Under the pieces are notes generated by a model. It searched no databases, was not told the DNA's origin, and worked only from the letters and a program-made list of their open reading frames with translations. DNA of 64,000 nucleotides from contig JANQRT010000052.1 in the NCBI GenBank assembly GCA_028284385.1, positions 1 to 64,000 on the forward strand. Direction: 5' to 3'. Source of the stretch: Opitutaceae bacterium (lineage in GTDB: Bacteria; Verrucomicrobiota; Verrucomicrobiia; Opitutales; Opitutaceae). Made by a program: the position numbers and the translations under genes. The stretch's first letter is position 1, and every line of letters starts with the position of its first letter. Shown here piece by piece: positions 1 through 8,954 of this stretch.

Positions 1-196
1 CGCCAGCGACGATCTGGACCACTTCCAGACTGTCGCCGTCATCAAGTATGGTTGAATCGGCCTCGGAAGGTGAAAGCGCTTCTCCATTGAGCTCCACTAC
101 CACCATCCCCGCTCTTTTCCCAAGGCTTTCGAGAAACTGGCTGAGCGAGGAGCCTTCCTCTATTTCAAAATGTTCTCCATTAGCGACGATCTTCAT
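1..196 (-). CDS. thiS: ThiS sulfur-carrier protein (partial, 3' end off window)
   Basis: Small ubiquitin-like carrier that donates sulfur, as a C-terminal thiocarboxylate, for thiamine thiazole synthesis. Sixty-five codons are visible, reading MKIVANGEHFEIEEG at the start, with the family features of a short beta-grasp protein and the VVELNGE segment. The gene runs off the window at VQIVAG, and the next codon begins with G, so the conserved Gly-Gly tail should lie just outside. The start is fixed by AAGGAGG five bases upstream of the ATG. It lies 27 bp downstream of thiH and is probably in the same transcript. Identification is from motif and synteny. Confidence 0.88.
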   Translation of the reverse strand, partial: MKIVANGEHFEIEEGSSLSQFLESLGKRAGMVVVELNGEALSPSEADSTILDDGDSLEVVQIVAG

Positions 197-223
197 CTTC
201 TCCTCCTTTGTAGCGAACCCGAC

Positions 224-1402
224 TCACACGGCTGCCAGCAGCGATTGATCGAAATCCTTCCATACTGGTTCGTAGCCCATTTTTCTAATAGCCCTTGCTA
301 CTTCGCTTGGCGGCCTTTCATCGGCAATATGAAACTGCTCTCCCTCCTGTTCCCTGGTTGGTGTGAAACTGGTCTCGTCGAAACTGCTGTAGCCCCCTGG
401 TTCGGTGCTGGAACCTGCGCTCATCGAGGTCACGCCAATGGGAATCAGGCCGTCGCGAAGGGTGGAAGGTTCCCGCGTCGATAAAGTGATGCCGGCGTGG
501 GGGGCGAAGAGTCGCAATGCGGTGATCAGCTGCACGAAATGGTGATCCTGAAGAAAATCGACCTGCTCGAATTCGCCCGCTGCGGGACGCATGCGAGGCA
601 AGCTGATGTTGATCTGCGCCTTCCAGCAGGTTTTAAGCAGATGCTGGGTGTGGGCCGCTAGGGCCAACGCTTCCTCTCGCCACTCGTGCAGCCCGAAGAG
701 GGCCCCGATGCCCAATCGCCGAAATCCTGCTTCATAGGCTCTCTCGGCTGTATCCATACGCCAATGAAAATGCTTCTTAGGGCCTGCCGTATGAAGCGAT
801 CGGTAGGTGGCTTCGTGATACGTTTCCTGGTAGACGATCAGCGCTTCGCATCCTGCCTGGGTCAACGGCTGATATGCTGGGGTTTCTAAAGGACCCAGCT
901 CAAGAGCGATGCTTGGAAAGGTTTCCGCCAAGCGACGTACGACTTCCTCCACGTATCCGTTGGAAACGTATTTCGGATGTTCTCCCGCCACCAGGAGAAT
1001 GGAACGAAAACCTTGTTCGGCAAGCAAGGCCGCTTCTCGTTCCACTTTTTCGATGTCCAGCGTTATTCGCGGTATGTCGTTATGTCGCGAGAAACCGCAG
1101 TACTTGCAGATATTCACGCATTCATTCGACAAATACAAGGGCGCGAACATGCGAATAGTCTTGCCGAAATGCTGTTGCGTGAGTCGCTGCGAAAGACGGC
1201 AAAGCGTCTCCAAATGCTTCTCCGCGGCAGGCGAAACAAGCGCGGCGAATTCGTTTAGGGAATTGGCTCGCCCCTGCGCTAAAACACGTTCTACCTCGAC
1301 ATCCGAAGCTCGATTGGCGATTTCCAAAGTGGAACTCAGTTCCAGTCGCTTGAAGACCTCGGAAAATCGCGACGCGAAGCCGCCCATCAGTTTCTCACGC
1401 AT
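224..1402 (-). CDS. thiH: 2-iminoacetate synthase ThiH
   Basis: Radical-SAM enzyme that cleaves tyrosine to dehydroglycine (2-iminoacetate) for the thiazole ring of thiamine. The 392-residue protein carries the cluster-binding CxxxCxxC motif at C95, C99 and C102 ([11 protein letters not shown]), followed by the TIM-barrel region and the C-terminal [15 protein letters not shown] segment typical of ThiH. Length matches the family. Its start overlaps the end of thiG by 8 bp, so the two are likely translationally coupled, and thiS follows 27 bp downstream. A start five codons later (1387) is possible. Function is established for the family; nothing unusual was seen in the motifs. Confidence 0.95.
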   Translation of the reverse strand: MREKLMGGFASRFSEVFKRLELSSTLEIANRASDVEVERVLAQGRANSLNEFAALVSPAAEKHLETLCRLSQRLTQQHFGKTIRMFAPLYLSNECVNICKYCGFSRHNDIPRITLDIEKVEREAALLAEQGFRSILLVAGEHPKYVSNGYVEEVVRRLAETFPSIALELGPLETPAYQPLTQAGCEALIVYQETYHEATYRSLHTAGPKKHFHWRMDTAERAYEAGFRRLGIGALFGLHEWREEALALAAHTQHLLKTCWKAQINISLPRMRPAAGEFEQVDFLQDHHFVQLITALRLFAPHAGITLSTREPSTLRDGLIPIGVTSMSAGSSTEPGGYSSFDETSFTPTREQEGEQFHIADERPPSEVARAIRKMGYEPVWKDFDQSLLAAV

Positions 1403-2189
1403 TCAGGAAAGTCGTTAGCGGGCTTGTCGCTTCGGCGCTCGTATTCGCCTTTCCAAGACCGATCTCATAAGCTTCGCGACCCGCTTCAACGGCCTTGGCG
1501 AAGGCCTGGGCCATAGCGCTAGGATCGCTAGCGATGGCAATGGCCGTATTTATGAGAACCGCATCGGCTCCCATCTCCAAAGCTGCTGCGGCGTGGGAAG
1601 GCGCTCCCAGGCCGGCGTCGACCACTACGGGCACACGAGCTTGCTCGATGATAATCTCAATTTGCGATCGCGTATCCAGTCCACGGTTGCTTCCAATAGG
1701 TGACCCGAGCGGCATCACAGTGGCGCAGCCAACGTCCTGTAGGCGTTGAGCCAATACGGGATCCGCATTGATGTAGGGCAAAACGGTGAAACCTTCTTTG
1801 ATCAGAACTTCCGCAGCCGCTAGCGTTTCAATGGGATCGGGCAACAGGTAGTTCGGATCGGGATGGATTTCCAGCTTCACCCAGTTGGGCAATCCAGCGG
1901 CTACCGCCAGTCGAGCGATGCGCACCGCTTCGTCGGCGTTCATGGCTCCCGCGGTATTGGGGAGCAGCAAGTAGCGATCGGACTCCAAGTAGTCGAGGAT
2001 GTTGGCAAAAGGATCGTTATCGCCGCTCAAGTTCGCTCGCTTCAACGCCACGGTAACCAGCTCCGTTTCCGAAGCTCGCAGCGCGTCTCGCATCGTTTCG
2101 TTGCTGCTGAACTTGCCTGTGCCGACCAGCAGACGCGATTGGAAGGTTCGATCTCCGATGATCAATGGTTCTGTAGTGTGGCGACTCAT
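1395..2189 (-). CDS. thiG: Thiazole synthase ThiG
   Basis: Forms the thiazole phosphate of thiamine from deoxyxylulose phosphate, dehydroglycine and ThiS thiocarboxylate in the cytoplasm. The 264-residue protein has the ThiG features: [10 protein letters not shown] at the N-terminus, the Schiff-base lysine in [10 protein letters not shown] (K105), and the phosphate-binding segment [31 protein letters not shown]. It is the first gene of a minus-strand run thiG-thiH-thiS. The 161 bp between it and the divergent PurH-like gene must hold its promoter. I looked there for the CUGAGA and ACCUGAU cores of a TPP riboswitch and did not find them. Confidence 0.96.
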   Translation of the reverse strand: MSRHTTEPLIIGDRTFQSRLLVGTGKFSSNETMRDALRASETELVTVALKRANLSGDNDPFANILDYLESDRYLLLPNTAGAMNADEAVRIARLAVAAGLPNWVKLEIHPDPNYLLPDPIETLAAAEVLIKEGFTVLPYINADPVLAQRLQDVGCATVMPLGSPIGSNRGLDTRSQIEIIIEQARVPVVVDAGLGAPSHAAAALEMGADAVLINTAIAIASDPSAMAQAFAKAVEAGREAYEIGLGKANTSAEATSPLTTFLNA

Positions 2190-2350
2190 CTATGTCTAGT
2201 CTGCTAACATATCACGCTGGGCCTAGGCGAGTTCAACTCGAAAAGAATCGGTTCCTCGTATGCTAGAAACATTGAAACCCCGTGTTGGGATAGGTTCTCG
2301 TTTCGAGAATTAGGCTTGCTCGGCTTAGGCAATAGCTGAAGAAACGCCAG

Positions 2351-3802
2351 GTGCATAAAGTCGCTCTCATGGCCGTTCGAGATACGACGGGGCTGGCTGG
2401 CCTCGCTCAAGCCTTGGCAAAAGCGGAATACGGCCTCGTTGCTACGGAAGAGGCCTCTCGAGAACTGCGGTCGGCTGATCTTGAACATGAAGCGATCGCC
2501 CTTGCAGAAGCTAGCCAACGACTCGCCGAAGCCGACTGTAATGTTGAGATCGTTATCGCCAATTTTCGGGCGCCGGATGGCGGGGAGCGCCATCACTCCT
2601 CGGCGAAGGCGGCTCTGGCTAGAATCGATTTCGAAACGGTCAATGCCATCCGTCTGGCCGCCCAGAAGGCGGATCGAGTCGCCGTATTCGGAAATCCCGA
2701 TGACTACGCGGAGCTTGTTAGCAGCTTGGAACGCAATCCCAGTGATCCGGTGCCGATCGGAAAAAAGGCTGAACTTGCCGCTAGGTCATTGCAGGCGACT
2801 TCCGATTTCGACAACGACGTGGCCCAGCTATTAGAGACAAGAGTAGCTGATCGGCCGGATTTGGATGCTTTGAGCGGCTACCCGAAGACGTTTAGAGCTT
2901 CCTGGCCTCGTTCTCAAACATTTCCTGCGGGAGAGAATCCTCATCAAAAGGCGGCTCTCTATGGCTCCTTTTTTGAAAACTTCGAAAAAATACTCGGTCC
3001 TGAGATTGCCTATGAATCCCTAATCAATCTGAACCTTGCCGCCTCTTTAATTGGGGAGTTTCAAAAGCCGACCCTCGCCTTCGCTCGCAATGGAATGGCC
3101 ATGAATGCCGTGTCTGGTGAAAGTCTGGAACAAGCGTTTGAGAAGCTAAGCGAACAGGATTTAACTTTGGCCAAAGGAGCTGCTCTCGCGGTTAACATGA
3201 CGCTAAACGAAACGCTTGCCCAAAGTCTGAAAGGATTGAGCTGCGCCTCGATATTGGCCCCTCGTTTTTCCGAAGAAGCTCTGGCTCTTCTGGATGGCGC
3301 GTCTCTCGTCACTTCGAAAGAAGGCGTTGGCTATGAGTCGCTTTTGGAAATTCGATCGGTGTTTGGAGGCGCTCTGATCCAAGATAGGGATTTCGGTTCG
3401 ATCAACCCCATGCAGTGGCAGACGCCTACCCGAGCCCAGCCCTTGGTTGATCAATGGAGCGATCTGATTTTCGCCGCTCGATTTATAAGACATGCTCGCT
3501 CCAGCGCTTGCGTAGTCGCGGCTGACGAGAGAGTCGTCGCGTCCTCCTTCGCTCGACTTGATCAGCAACTAGCCTGGTCCGCCCTCGAGCATTCGGCCGA
3601 TAAGCTGAAAGAAGCGGTTGTTGCGTTTGATGAGCCCATTGAGAATGGGGAAATTCTCGAGTCGGCCAACGCAAAGGGAGTTCAAACCATTCTACACCCT
3701 GGCCACGGCATTGTGGATAGAGACAATCAGTTGACGGCCAAAGCGGATCAGTTGGGCCAGGTCTTAGTGATGACGGGGGCTTCGAGTCGCAAACTGGTTT
3801 GA
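2351..3802 (+). CDS. PurH-like protein with degenerate active sites (probable pseudoenzyme)
   Basis: The 483-residue protein aligns over its whole length with PurH (IMP cyclohydrolase plus AICAR transformylase), but the motifs known to be catalytic are lost. KVALMAVRDTTG matches the N-terminal SVSDKxG strand; AGENPHQKAALY matches RYGENPHQ; SVFGGALIQDRD matches the GGLLVQDRD strand; and LHPGHGIVDRD matches IQPGGSIRD. In contrast, the cyclohydrolase VKTLHPxxHGG loop is absent. NIDIGGPxxxRAAAKN is replaced by RIDFETVNAIRLAAQK, and the transformylase KHxNPCG is replaced by ARNGMAMNA. VKSNAIV has become ARSSACV. GTG is used as the start because the conserved strand begins at residue 3. The reading frame is intact, so the protein is probably made. 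It may be a regulator or a paralogue of a normal PurH encoded elsewhere. Confidence 0.8.
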   Translation: MHKVALMAVRDTTGLAGLAQALAKAEYGLVATEEASRELRSADLEHEAIALAEASQRLAEADCNVEIVIANFRAPDGGERHHSSAKAALARIDFETVNAIRLAAQKADRVAVFGNPDDYAELVSSLERNPSDPVPIGKKAELAARSLQATSDFDNDVAQLLETRVADRPDLDALSGYPKTFRASWPRSQTFPAGENPHQKAALYGSFFENFEKILGPEIAYESLINLNLAASLIGEFQKPTLAFARNGMAMNAVSGESLEQAFEKLSEQDLTLAKGAALAVNMTLNETLAQSLKGLSCASILAPRFSEEALALLDGASLVTSKEGVGYESLLEIRSVFGGALIQDRDFGSINPMQWQTPTRAQPLVDQWSDLIFAARFIRHARSSACVVAADERVVASSFARLDQQLAWSALEHSADKLKEAVVAFDEPIENGEILESANAKGVQTILHPGHGIVDRDNQLTAKADQLGQVLVMTGASSRKLV

Positions 3803-3876
3803 GAAAGGATTTGAATTCAAACAATCGAATTCGTCCTTCGTTGCATTATCGGGAGCGATCGTTTTGATTCCGCGTT

Positions 3877-5250
3877 ATGTTCGACCCGGTAGAAAAATTG
3901 AAGGAATACATTCGTTTCGCTAGCGTATCCACGGATTCGGCTTTCAAAGAGCAGATGGAGCTAACACGCGATTTCGCAGCGGGGCTCGTCGAGTCACTTG
4001 GGTTGAGTGTGGAGATTGTGGATACGAAAGGGCATCCCATCGTTTTAGGCCGACGCGGCGGCGATCCATCCTGGCCGCACGTTTTGATCTACGGTCACTA
4101 CGATGTACAGCCTGCGGATCCGCCAGAGCTTTGGGAGACGGGTCCCTTCGAGCCGATTGAGAAGGATGGCAGGCTTTTCGGCCGCGGGGCCGCGGATAAC
4201 AAAGGCCCCCAGATGGCTCATTTGGCAGCCGTCGGGCAACTCCTCGAGGAACAGCCCGACTTGCCTTTGAGAATCACCTTTATCTTGGAAGGCGAGGAGG
4301 AGATCGGGAGTCCGAGCTTGCGGCCTTTCCTGCAGGAACGAAGAGCGGAACTTTCGGAAGCGGATCTCGTCCTGCTTTCGGATACGCTGAGTCCCAGTGC
4401 CGAGCAGATGGTAGTGACGGTGGGACTACGCGGCGTGATTGAGCTGGAAGTTCGAGTCACGGGACCAAATGGAGACCTGCATTCCGGGCTTCACGGAGGA
4501 GCTGTTTACAATCCGGTGCAGGCCCTGACCGAAATCTGCGCTTCGCTACACACGGCGGACAATCGTGTGGATATAGCAGGATTCTATGATGACGTTGCCG
4601 AAGTGGAGGACTGGGAGAGAGACGAATTAGCCAAACTGGGAGGCGATGAGGAGCAATACAAGACGCTGGTGGGCGTCGACGCTTTTCATGCCATGGAAGG
4701 CTACACTCCGTTTGAAGCGGTGCGTTATTTGCCGACCTTGGAATTCAACGGCATCGGCGGCGGCTATCAAGGCGAGGGGAGCAAGACCATCGTTCCCTCG
4801 AAGGCTTTTGCCAAGATCACCTGTCGGCTGGTTGGTAATCAAGATCCTGAGACGATTTTCGATTTGGTCGAGAAAGCCGTACTGGATCGAGCTCCCCAGG
4901 GGGTTCGCGTCGAAGTGAAGCGCGGCCACAAGGGAGCTCCTTACCTTGTAGTGCCGCCTGGCCGACCTAATACACCTGGCGATCAACCGGAACGCCTTGC
5001 TCGAGCTTTCACTGCCGCCGACGCGGCCATCTCCCAGGTCTTCGGTCGACCTCCGCTCTTTCTTCGAGAAGGGGGCAGCATCCCGATTATCGCCGATATA
5101 AAAAGCACGCTCGGCTTGGATTCCGTAATGATTGGCTTGTTTCTTCCCGAGGACAATCTGCATGCGCCCAACGAAAGCATGGACTTAGGTGTGCTGGAAA
5201 ATGGGATACAGGTTTCGAAACGAATTCTGGAATCGCTTGCAAAGGGCTGA
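3877..5250 (+). CDS. M20 family metallo-dipeptidase
   Basis: Cytosolic di-zinc peptidase of the M20 (carnosinase/PepV-like) family, predicted to hydrolyse dipeptides or related amides. In the 457-residue protein the metal ligands are visible: H74 and D76 in IYGHYDVQP, D107 in GRGAADNKG, and the catalytic and metal glutamates E141/E142 in EGEEEIGS. The lid (dimerisation) domain includes GPNGDLHSGLHGG, with the histidine expected to reach the partner active site, and EFNGIGGGYQG. Length matches the family. It lies 74 bp after the PurH-like gene on the same strand and ends 5 bp before a convergent gene. The substrate cannot be predicted. Confidence 0.9.
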   Translation: MFDPVEKLKEYIRFASVSTDSAFKEQMELTRDFAAGLVESLGLSVEIVDTKGHPIVLGRRGGDPSWPHVLIYGHYDVQPADPPELWETGPFEPIEKDGRLFGRGAADNKGPQMAHLAAVGQLLEEQPDLPLRITFILEGEEEIGSPSLRPFLQERRAELSEADLVLLSDTLSPSAEQMVVTVGLRGVIELEVRVTGPNGDLHSGLHGGAVYNPVQALTEICASLHTADNRVDIAGFYDDVAEVEDWERDELAKLGGDEEQYKTLVGVDAFHAMEGYTPFEAVRYLPTLEFNGIGGGYQGEGSKTIVPSKAFAKITCRLVGNQDPETIFDLVEKAVLDRAPQGVRVEVKRGHKGAPYLVVPPGRPNTPGDQPERLARAFTAADAAISQVFGRPPLFLREGGSIPIIADIKSTLGLDSVMIGLFLPEDNLHAPNESMDLGVLENGIQVSKRILESLAKG

Positions 5251-5255
5251 ATCAG

Positions 5256-6365
5256 CTATGCTTCGCGAATCTCGAAGTCATCTGCTTTCCTGATGTCGAA
5301 AACGGTGAATTCCGGTGGAGCTAGGAATCGAATTTTCGGCCCCCAGGTTCCGGTGCCGCGACTGAGGTAGAGGTATGATCGGGGAGAAAGCCGACTGAGT
5401 CCGTTGCTGGCTTGATACTGCAATTTGGTTAGCAGTTTGAATGGGAAGATCTGACCGCCGTGAGTGTGTCCCGACAATTGGAGATCGAATCTGCCAATCG
5501 ATGCCTCATTTATGGATGGCCGATGCTTTAGCAATAGGACGAATCTCTTGGAATCGACTTTTTCCAGCATCTTGTTCTCCATTTTTTCATCATTCTCTTG
5601 TGCCGGGACTTCGGGGTCGTCTGCTCCAACAACTGTCAGCCAGTCGTCAATGTTCTTGGAGTCGAACCTTAGAAGCTCGACTTCGGACTCGGCCGTCAGC
5701 TCCAGGGCTTTGCCGAGATCGCTGTACACTTCGTGATTGCCGGTTACGCCTAGCTTGCCTTTGGGGGCCGCGAACCCTTTTACGATTTCGACGAATTCCT
5801 GGAGGTTCTCCAAATCGCTATCGTAGAGATCGCCTGTCGATACAATGAGATCCGGCTGCAGGTCGTTGATACGATCGACGAGTTTGCTGATGAACTCCTT
5901 TTGGCTTCCCCAACCTAGGTGAATATCCGATATTTGGATGATTCGAAACCTGTCTTTTTGGTCGTCGTTGAATTTTGGCGACAGAATTTCCAGACGTTTT
6001 TCCTGCACGTTTCGAGCGGATGCGAAACCATAGAAAGTGGTTAGGGCCGCGCAGGCTGTTCCAACCGTAAGAACGTCTTGAGCTGAAATTGCAGGGAAAA
6101 CCAGAGCCAACAGTCTCAGGACTACTGTACAGGAAAAGAAGAGCCAGCAAATGCCCATCCAGTTGTAGCCGATGACCGCCTTCAGTTGGAGGAGCCAATG
6201 GGGCAATTTTCCTTCCGTCAGGCGGAGTGAAAAGGGGGCCGCCGCGAAAATCGTCACCACGGTGGCCGTCATCCACGAACCTCCGCCCAAGCCGGATGCG
6301 ATCGTCTGGTAGACGTAGAAATTGAGCCCTCCGTAGACGCTAAGAATGATAAGAAAAAATACCAC
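5256..6365 (-). CDS. Membrane-anchored metallophosphoesterase (YkuE-like)
   Basis: Calcineurin-like phosphoesterase with an N-terminal membrane region. Residues about 1-25, 30-45, 63-90 and 95-115 are hydrophobic and probably span the membrane several times. The catalytic domain follows from about residue 140, with the usual blocks QISDIHLG (D147, H149), STGDLYDSD, VTGNHEVY, LLKHRP and LSGHTHGGQ. That complete set predicts an active two-metal enzyme. Related proteins act on phosphodiesters or UDP-linked lipids, but the substrate here is unknown. It is convergent with the M20 dipeptidase gene. Confidence 0.87.
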   Translation of the reverse strand: MVFFLIILSVYGGLNFYVYQTIASGLGGGSWMTATVVTIFAAAPFSLRLTEGKLPHWLLQLKAVIGYNWMGICWLFFSCTVVLRLLALVFPAISAQDVLTVGTACAALTTFYGFASARNVQEKRLEILSPKFNDDQKDRFRIIQISDIHLGWGSQKEFISKLVDRINDLQPDLIVSTGDLYDSDLENLQEFVEIVKGFAAPKGKLGVTGNHEVYSDLGKALELTAESEVELLRFDSKNIDDWLTVVGADDPEVPAQENDEKMENKMLEKVDSKRFVLLLKHRPSINEASIGRFDLQLSGHTHGGQIFPFKLLTKLQYQASNGLSRLSPRSYLYLSRGTGTWGPKIRFLAPPEFTVFDIRKADDFEIREA

Positions 6366-6547
6366 GTGCTTTGAACCTAATGATTTCAGACGAAACTCAA
6401 CCGCAATGGGAAAGCGTTTTTGGTCGTTAAGAATCCAGATTCAAGACCGTTTCATTACATTGAGACGCCCGCCATCCTATTCCCGCTTTCTCAAGACTCG
6501 AAATCTTCTCCTATATTGCAAACTCCGGCTAAATTCGCGCTTAATGT

Positions 6548-7729
6548 TTGATATATCGGATTTCTTGTCACCTTATGCCTAATCCTAGGCGAAACGACTG
6601 CCAAAATCTCACTACTTCCACTTTCTTCATGCGAATCAATAATTGGGGCATTTTCGGGTTTGTTGCTGGCTATCATCTGCTTCTCATAGCGCTGTTTCCT
6701 CTCTATATCGCTCATTTCAGCTGGTCGTCCTTGGTTCTGATGCTGATCACGTTTAGCTTGGCCGGCATTTCCATCACCGCTGGCTACCATCGGCTTTTTT
6801 CGCACAAGAGCTACGAAGCGAACCCCTTTTACGAGTGGGTGGTGCTTATTACTTCGACTCTTGCCGTTCAGGCTTCGGCCCTGCGCTGGTCGAACGATCA
6901 CCGTCTGCACCACAGCTTCGTCGACACCGATAAGGATCCCTACAGCATTAAAAAGGGCTTCTGGTACGCTCACATCCTTTGGCTATTCGATTTCGATGAG
7001 CCCATAAAGCCGCGCCTGGTGGGAGATCTGTTGAAAAACCCTCGGGTCATGTTTCAGGACAAATACTACGGCTGGCTTACTCTGGCCGTGAATGGGGCTG
7101 TTTTCGGGATCGGCTGTCTTTTCATGCATCCGTGGGCCGCTTTGGTTGGAGGGGTGATTCTGCGCGTCTTTGCCATCCAGCATTGCACATGGTTTATCAA
7201 TTCGCTGGCCCACACTTGGGGGGCAAAGACCTATTCGCAGGAACTTTCGGCCGTCGACAACGCCATCCTCGCTTTGTTCACGTTCGGCGAGGGGTATCAC
7301 AATTATCATCACGCTATCGCTAACGACTACCGAAACGGGGTTCGTTGGTACCAATTCGATCCCACCAAGTGGCTGATCTGGACTGCTTCGAAAATTGGTC
7401 TAACCCGCAATCTCCGTTCCGTGAATACGATTCGCGTGCAACGTACTTTGGTTTCCAAGGACAAGGAACTCTTCCTTCAGCGAATCAGCAAGGAGTTCGA
7501 TGAGACCTCCACTCAGCTGAGGCATAAGTTGGAAGAGCTTTCAACCGCTTTCGAAGAGAAGGCCAGTGTGCTGAGCAAAAAGCTCAAGGAACTGAAAGAG
7601 GCGACTGCCGAAAGGCGTAAGCTGCTGATTCTGGAAGTGCGGCAGTTGCAACGGGAGTTGAAGATCCTTTGGCAATCCTGGATTTCGCTTTCCCAGTTCA
7701 CCGTAAAAAAATACAGCATCGCTTATTAA
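6548..7729 (+). CDS. Fatty-acid (acyl-CoA type) desaturase with C-terminal coiled coil
   Basis: Membrane di-iron desaturase predicted to introduce a delta-9 double bond into fatty acyl chains. The three histidine boxes are present: HRLFSH (H81/H86), HRLHH (H118, H121, H122) and HNYHH (H251, H254, H255), with four hydrophobic segments between about residues 32-110 and 175-215. Residues about 300-375 form a charged heptad-like region rich in E, K and L that is not part of the standard family fold. The start is uncertain: in-frame ATGs at 6575 and 6629 both precede the first membrane helix, and no clear ribosome site decides between them. The stop codon lies inside a hairpin at 7714-7738. Confidence 0.9.
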   Translation: MIYRISCHLMPNPRRNDCQNLTTSTFFMRINNWGIFGFVAGYHLLLIALFPLYIAHFSWSSLVLMLITFSLAGISITAGYHRLFSHKSYEANPFYEWVVLITSTLAVQASALRWSNDHRLHHSFVDTDKDPYSIKKGFWYAHILWLFDFDEPIKPRLVGDLLKNPRVMFQDKYYGWLTLAVNGAVFGIGCLFMHPWAALVGGVILRVFAIQHCTWFINSLAHTWGAKTYSQELSAVDNAILALFTFGEGYHNYHHAIANDYRNGVRWYQFDPTKWLIWTASKIGLTRNLRSVNTIRVQRTLVSKDKELFLQRISKEFDETSTQLRHKLEELSTAFEEKASVLSKKLKELKEATAERRKLLILEVRQLQRELKILWQSWISLSQFTVKKYSIAY

Positions 7730-7738
7730 GCGATGCTG
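7704..7738 (-). terminator. Rho-independent terminator reading on the minus strand
   Basis: A perfect 11-bp stem (CAGCATCGCTT and AAGCGATGCTG, loop ATT) at 7714-7738 is followed on the minus strand by a T-rich tract (TATTTTTTTA, 7704-7713). This orientation would end transcription coming from the small minus-strand gene at 7926-8117. On the plus strand the hairpin overlaps the desaturase stop codon but has no T-run after it. Confidence 0.7.
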
Positions 7739-7925
7739 CAGGGGCCGTCCTTTGCGGGACTGGCCAATAATAAAATGAAAGCGTTTAAGTTTCTAGGCGC
7801 CGCAGTGGCATCTGAGCATTTATTCGAGTTTTCGCAATGACTTTTCTATCTGTATGTCCCTGGGAATCATTCTTTGCTGTATCCAAAGTTTGATCCAGCT
7901 CGCTCCGCCACTACGGCTAAACTGC

Positions 7926-8117
7926 TTAAACACCGCTTAAAGAACTGAGTGTCATCGTCGGCTTCAGCGATGGGCCTGATTCTTCTTTCAAGCTTGCCGC
8001 TTGCCAGAACTTGACGCGTCGAGCTCGCCGCTCGCGTTCACGGCGACGGCGCGCGAGAACCGAACGTCCTGCTTCACTGCTGCCAACCGACACGGTTAGT
8101 GGTATATTCCAATCCAT
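7926..8117 (-). CDS. Small basic hypothetical protein (63 aa)
   Basis: I do not recognise this protein. The ATG at 8117 has a strong ribosome site (GGGAGG, five bases upstream), and a minus-strand terminator stands 190 bp downstream, so the gene looks real despite its size. The product begins MDWNIPLTVSV and has a strongly basic stretch, RRRRERERRARR, near the middle, then ends in a Ser/Thr/Leu-rich tail. A longer frame extends upstream to 8234, but without a comparable ribosome site. An RNA- or DNA-binding role could be guessed from charge alone; there is no family evidence. Confidence 0.5.
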   Translation of the reverse strand: MDWNIPLTVSVGSSEAGRSVLARRRRERERRARRVKFWQAASLKEESGPSLKPTMTLSSLSGV

Positions 8118-8379
8118 TGTTTCCTCCCTTTTTTGTGTAGTTTGATAAGTAGGAAGAAGCCTCCGGAATGACCTTTGGCTTCTGATTTGCAGTTGACCTA
8201 TTAACGGACAACTACTTCCCGTTGTTTCCCTCAAATCTCCCTTATTGTATTAAAATTCGATGAAATCCAGTGTCTTGGATTCATGAATCTGAAAATCTCT
8301 TAGAGTCGCCGCATCAGAAAAAGTTGCGCTGCCACACATCGATTGAGTCTTGGCGCGGGATACGCCTAAGGAGATCGCC

Positions 8380-8880
8380 TTAGCTTTGATAATGGCAAAT
8401 GATCGTTTGTCCCTTCGATTGGCTACGCTCGACTCGCGGAAATCCTAGTTTTTCGATGATTCGCAGAGAAGCGGCATTCTCCAAGTAGCTTTTGGCCAAT
8501 ATATTGGTAAGCTCCAGCTGGTTTATGCCGTAGTCCAGCACCGCTAAAGCAGCCTCAGTGCCGTAACCCTTCCCCCATGCTCGTTGGGCATACCGCCAGC
8601 CCAAGTCCGTGTAGTCGTCGATTTCCTTGTATCCGCAAAATCCTATCAGTTGGGAGTCTTCCTTTGTCTGGACGGCGTATCGCGAGATTCCGTTTTTCTG
8701 CTCTCTATTGATAACATCAACAATGTATTCGGTCGCTTGCGACAAACTATGTGGAGAGCCGTCGCCAAGAAAACGGGCTACCTCCGGATCGGCTACGATT
8801 TTCGCGTAGTCGGGAATGTCCTCCTCGTTGAAAGACCTTATGATTAGACGCGTCGTGTGAAGTTTCAATTTCGTGAACAA
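8380..8880 (-). CDS. GNAT N-acetyltransferase (RimJ/RimL-like)
   Basis: Predicted acetyl-CoA-dependent N-acetyltransferase of 166 residues. The N-terminus LHTTRLIIRSFNEEDIPDY is the usual opening of the RimJ/RimL group. The acetyl-CoA-binding loop is seen as QRAWGKGYGTEAALAVLDYG, and the C-terminal strand as ENAASLRIIEKLGF. Members acetylate protein N-termini or small amines; the substrate cannot be told here. It stands alone, divergent from the phosphatase gene that follows. Confidence 0.87.
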   Translation of the reverse strand: MFTKLKLHTTRLIIRSFNEEDIPDYAKIVADPEVARFLGDGSPHSLSQATEYIVDVINREQKNGISRYAVQTKEDSQLIGFCGYKEIDDYTDLGWRYAQRAWGKGYGTEAALAVLDYGINQLELTNILAKSYLENAASLRIIEKLGFPRVERSQSKGQTIICHYQS

Positions 8881-8954
8881 TTCCGTTAACTATGCTTTGT
8901 TCGCTTGATGTCTAGCTTCGCCTGTAGCTTAGTTGGATGAGGAGATCGATTCCA

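Noticed and set aside
2190..2350. Possible TPP riboswitch before thiG
   Set aside because: The conserved CUGAGA and ACCUGAU elements are absent on the minus strand.
6491..6973. 160-codon ORF antisense to the desaturase
   Set aside because: It lies opposite the desaturase N-terminal region, without family features.
8919..8942. tRNA-like 5' half (CGCCTGTAGCTTAGTTGGAT)
   Set aside because: It resembles the acceptor and D-arm of a tRNA, but the anticodon arm, T-arm and matching acceptor 3' strand do not follow. It overlaps the leader of the phosphatase gene, so chance or a very old fragment is more likely than a tRNA gene.
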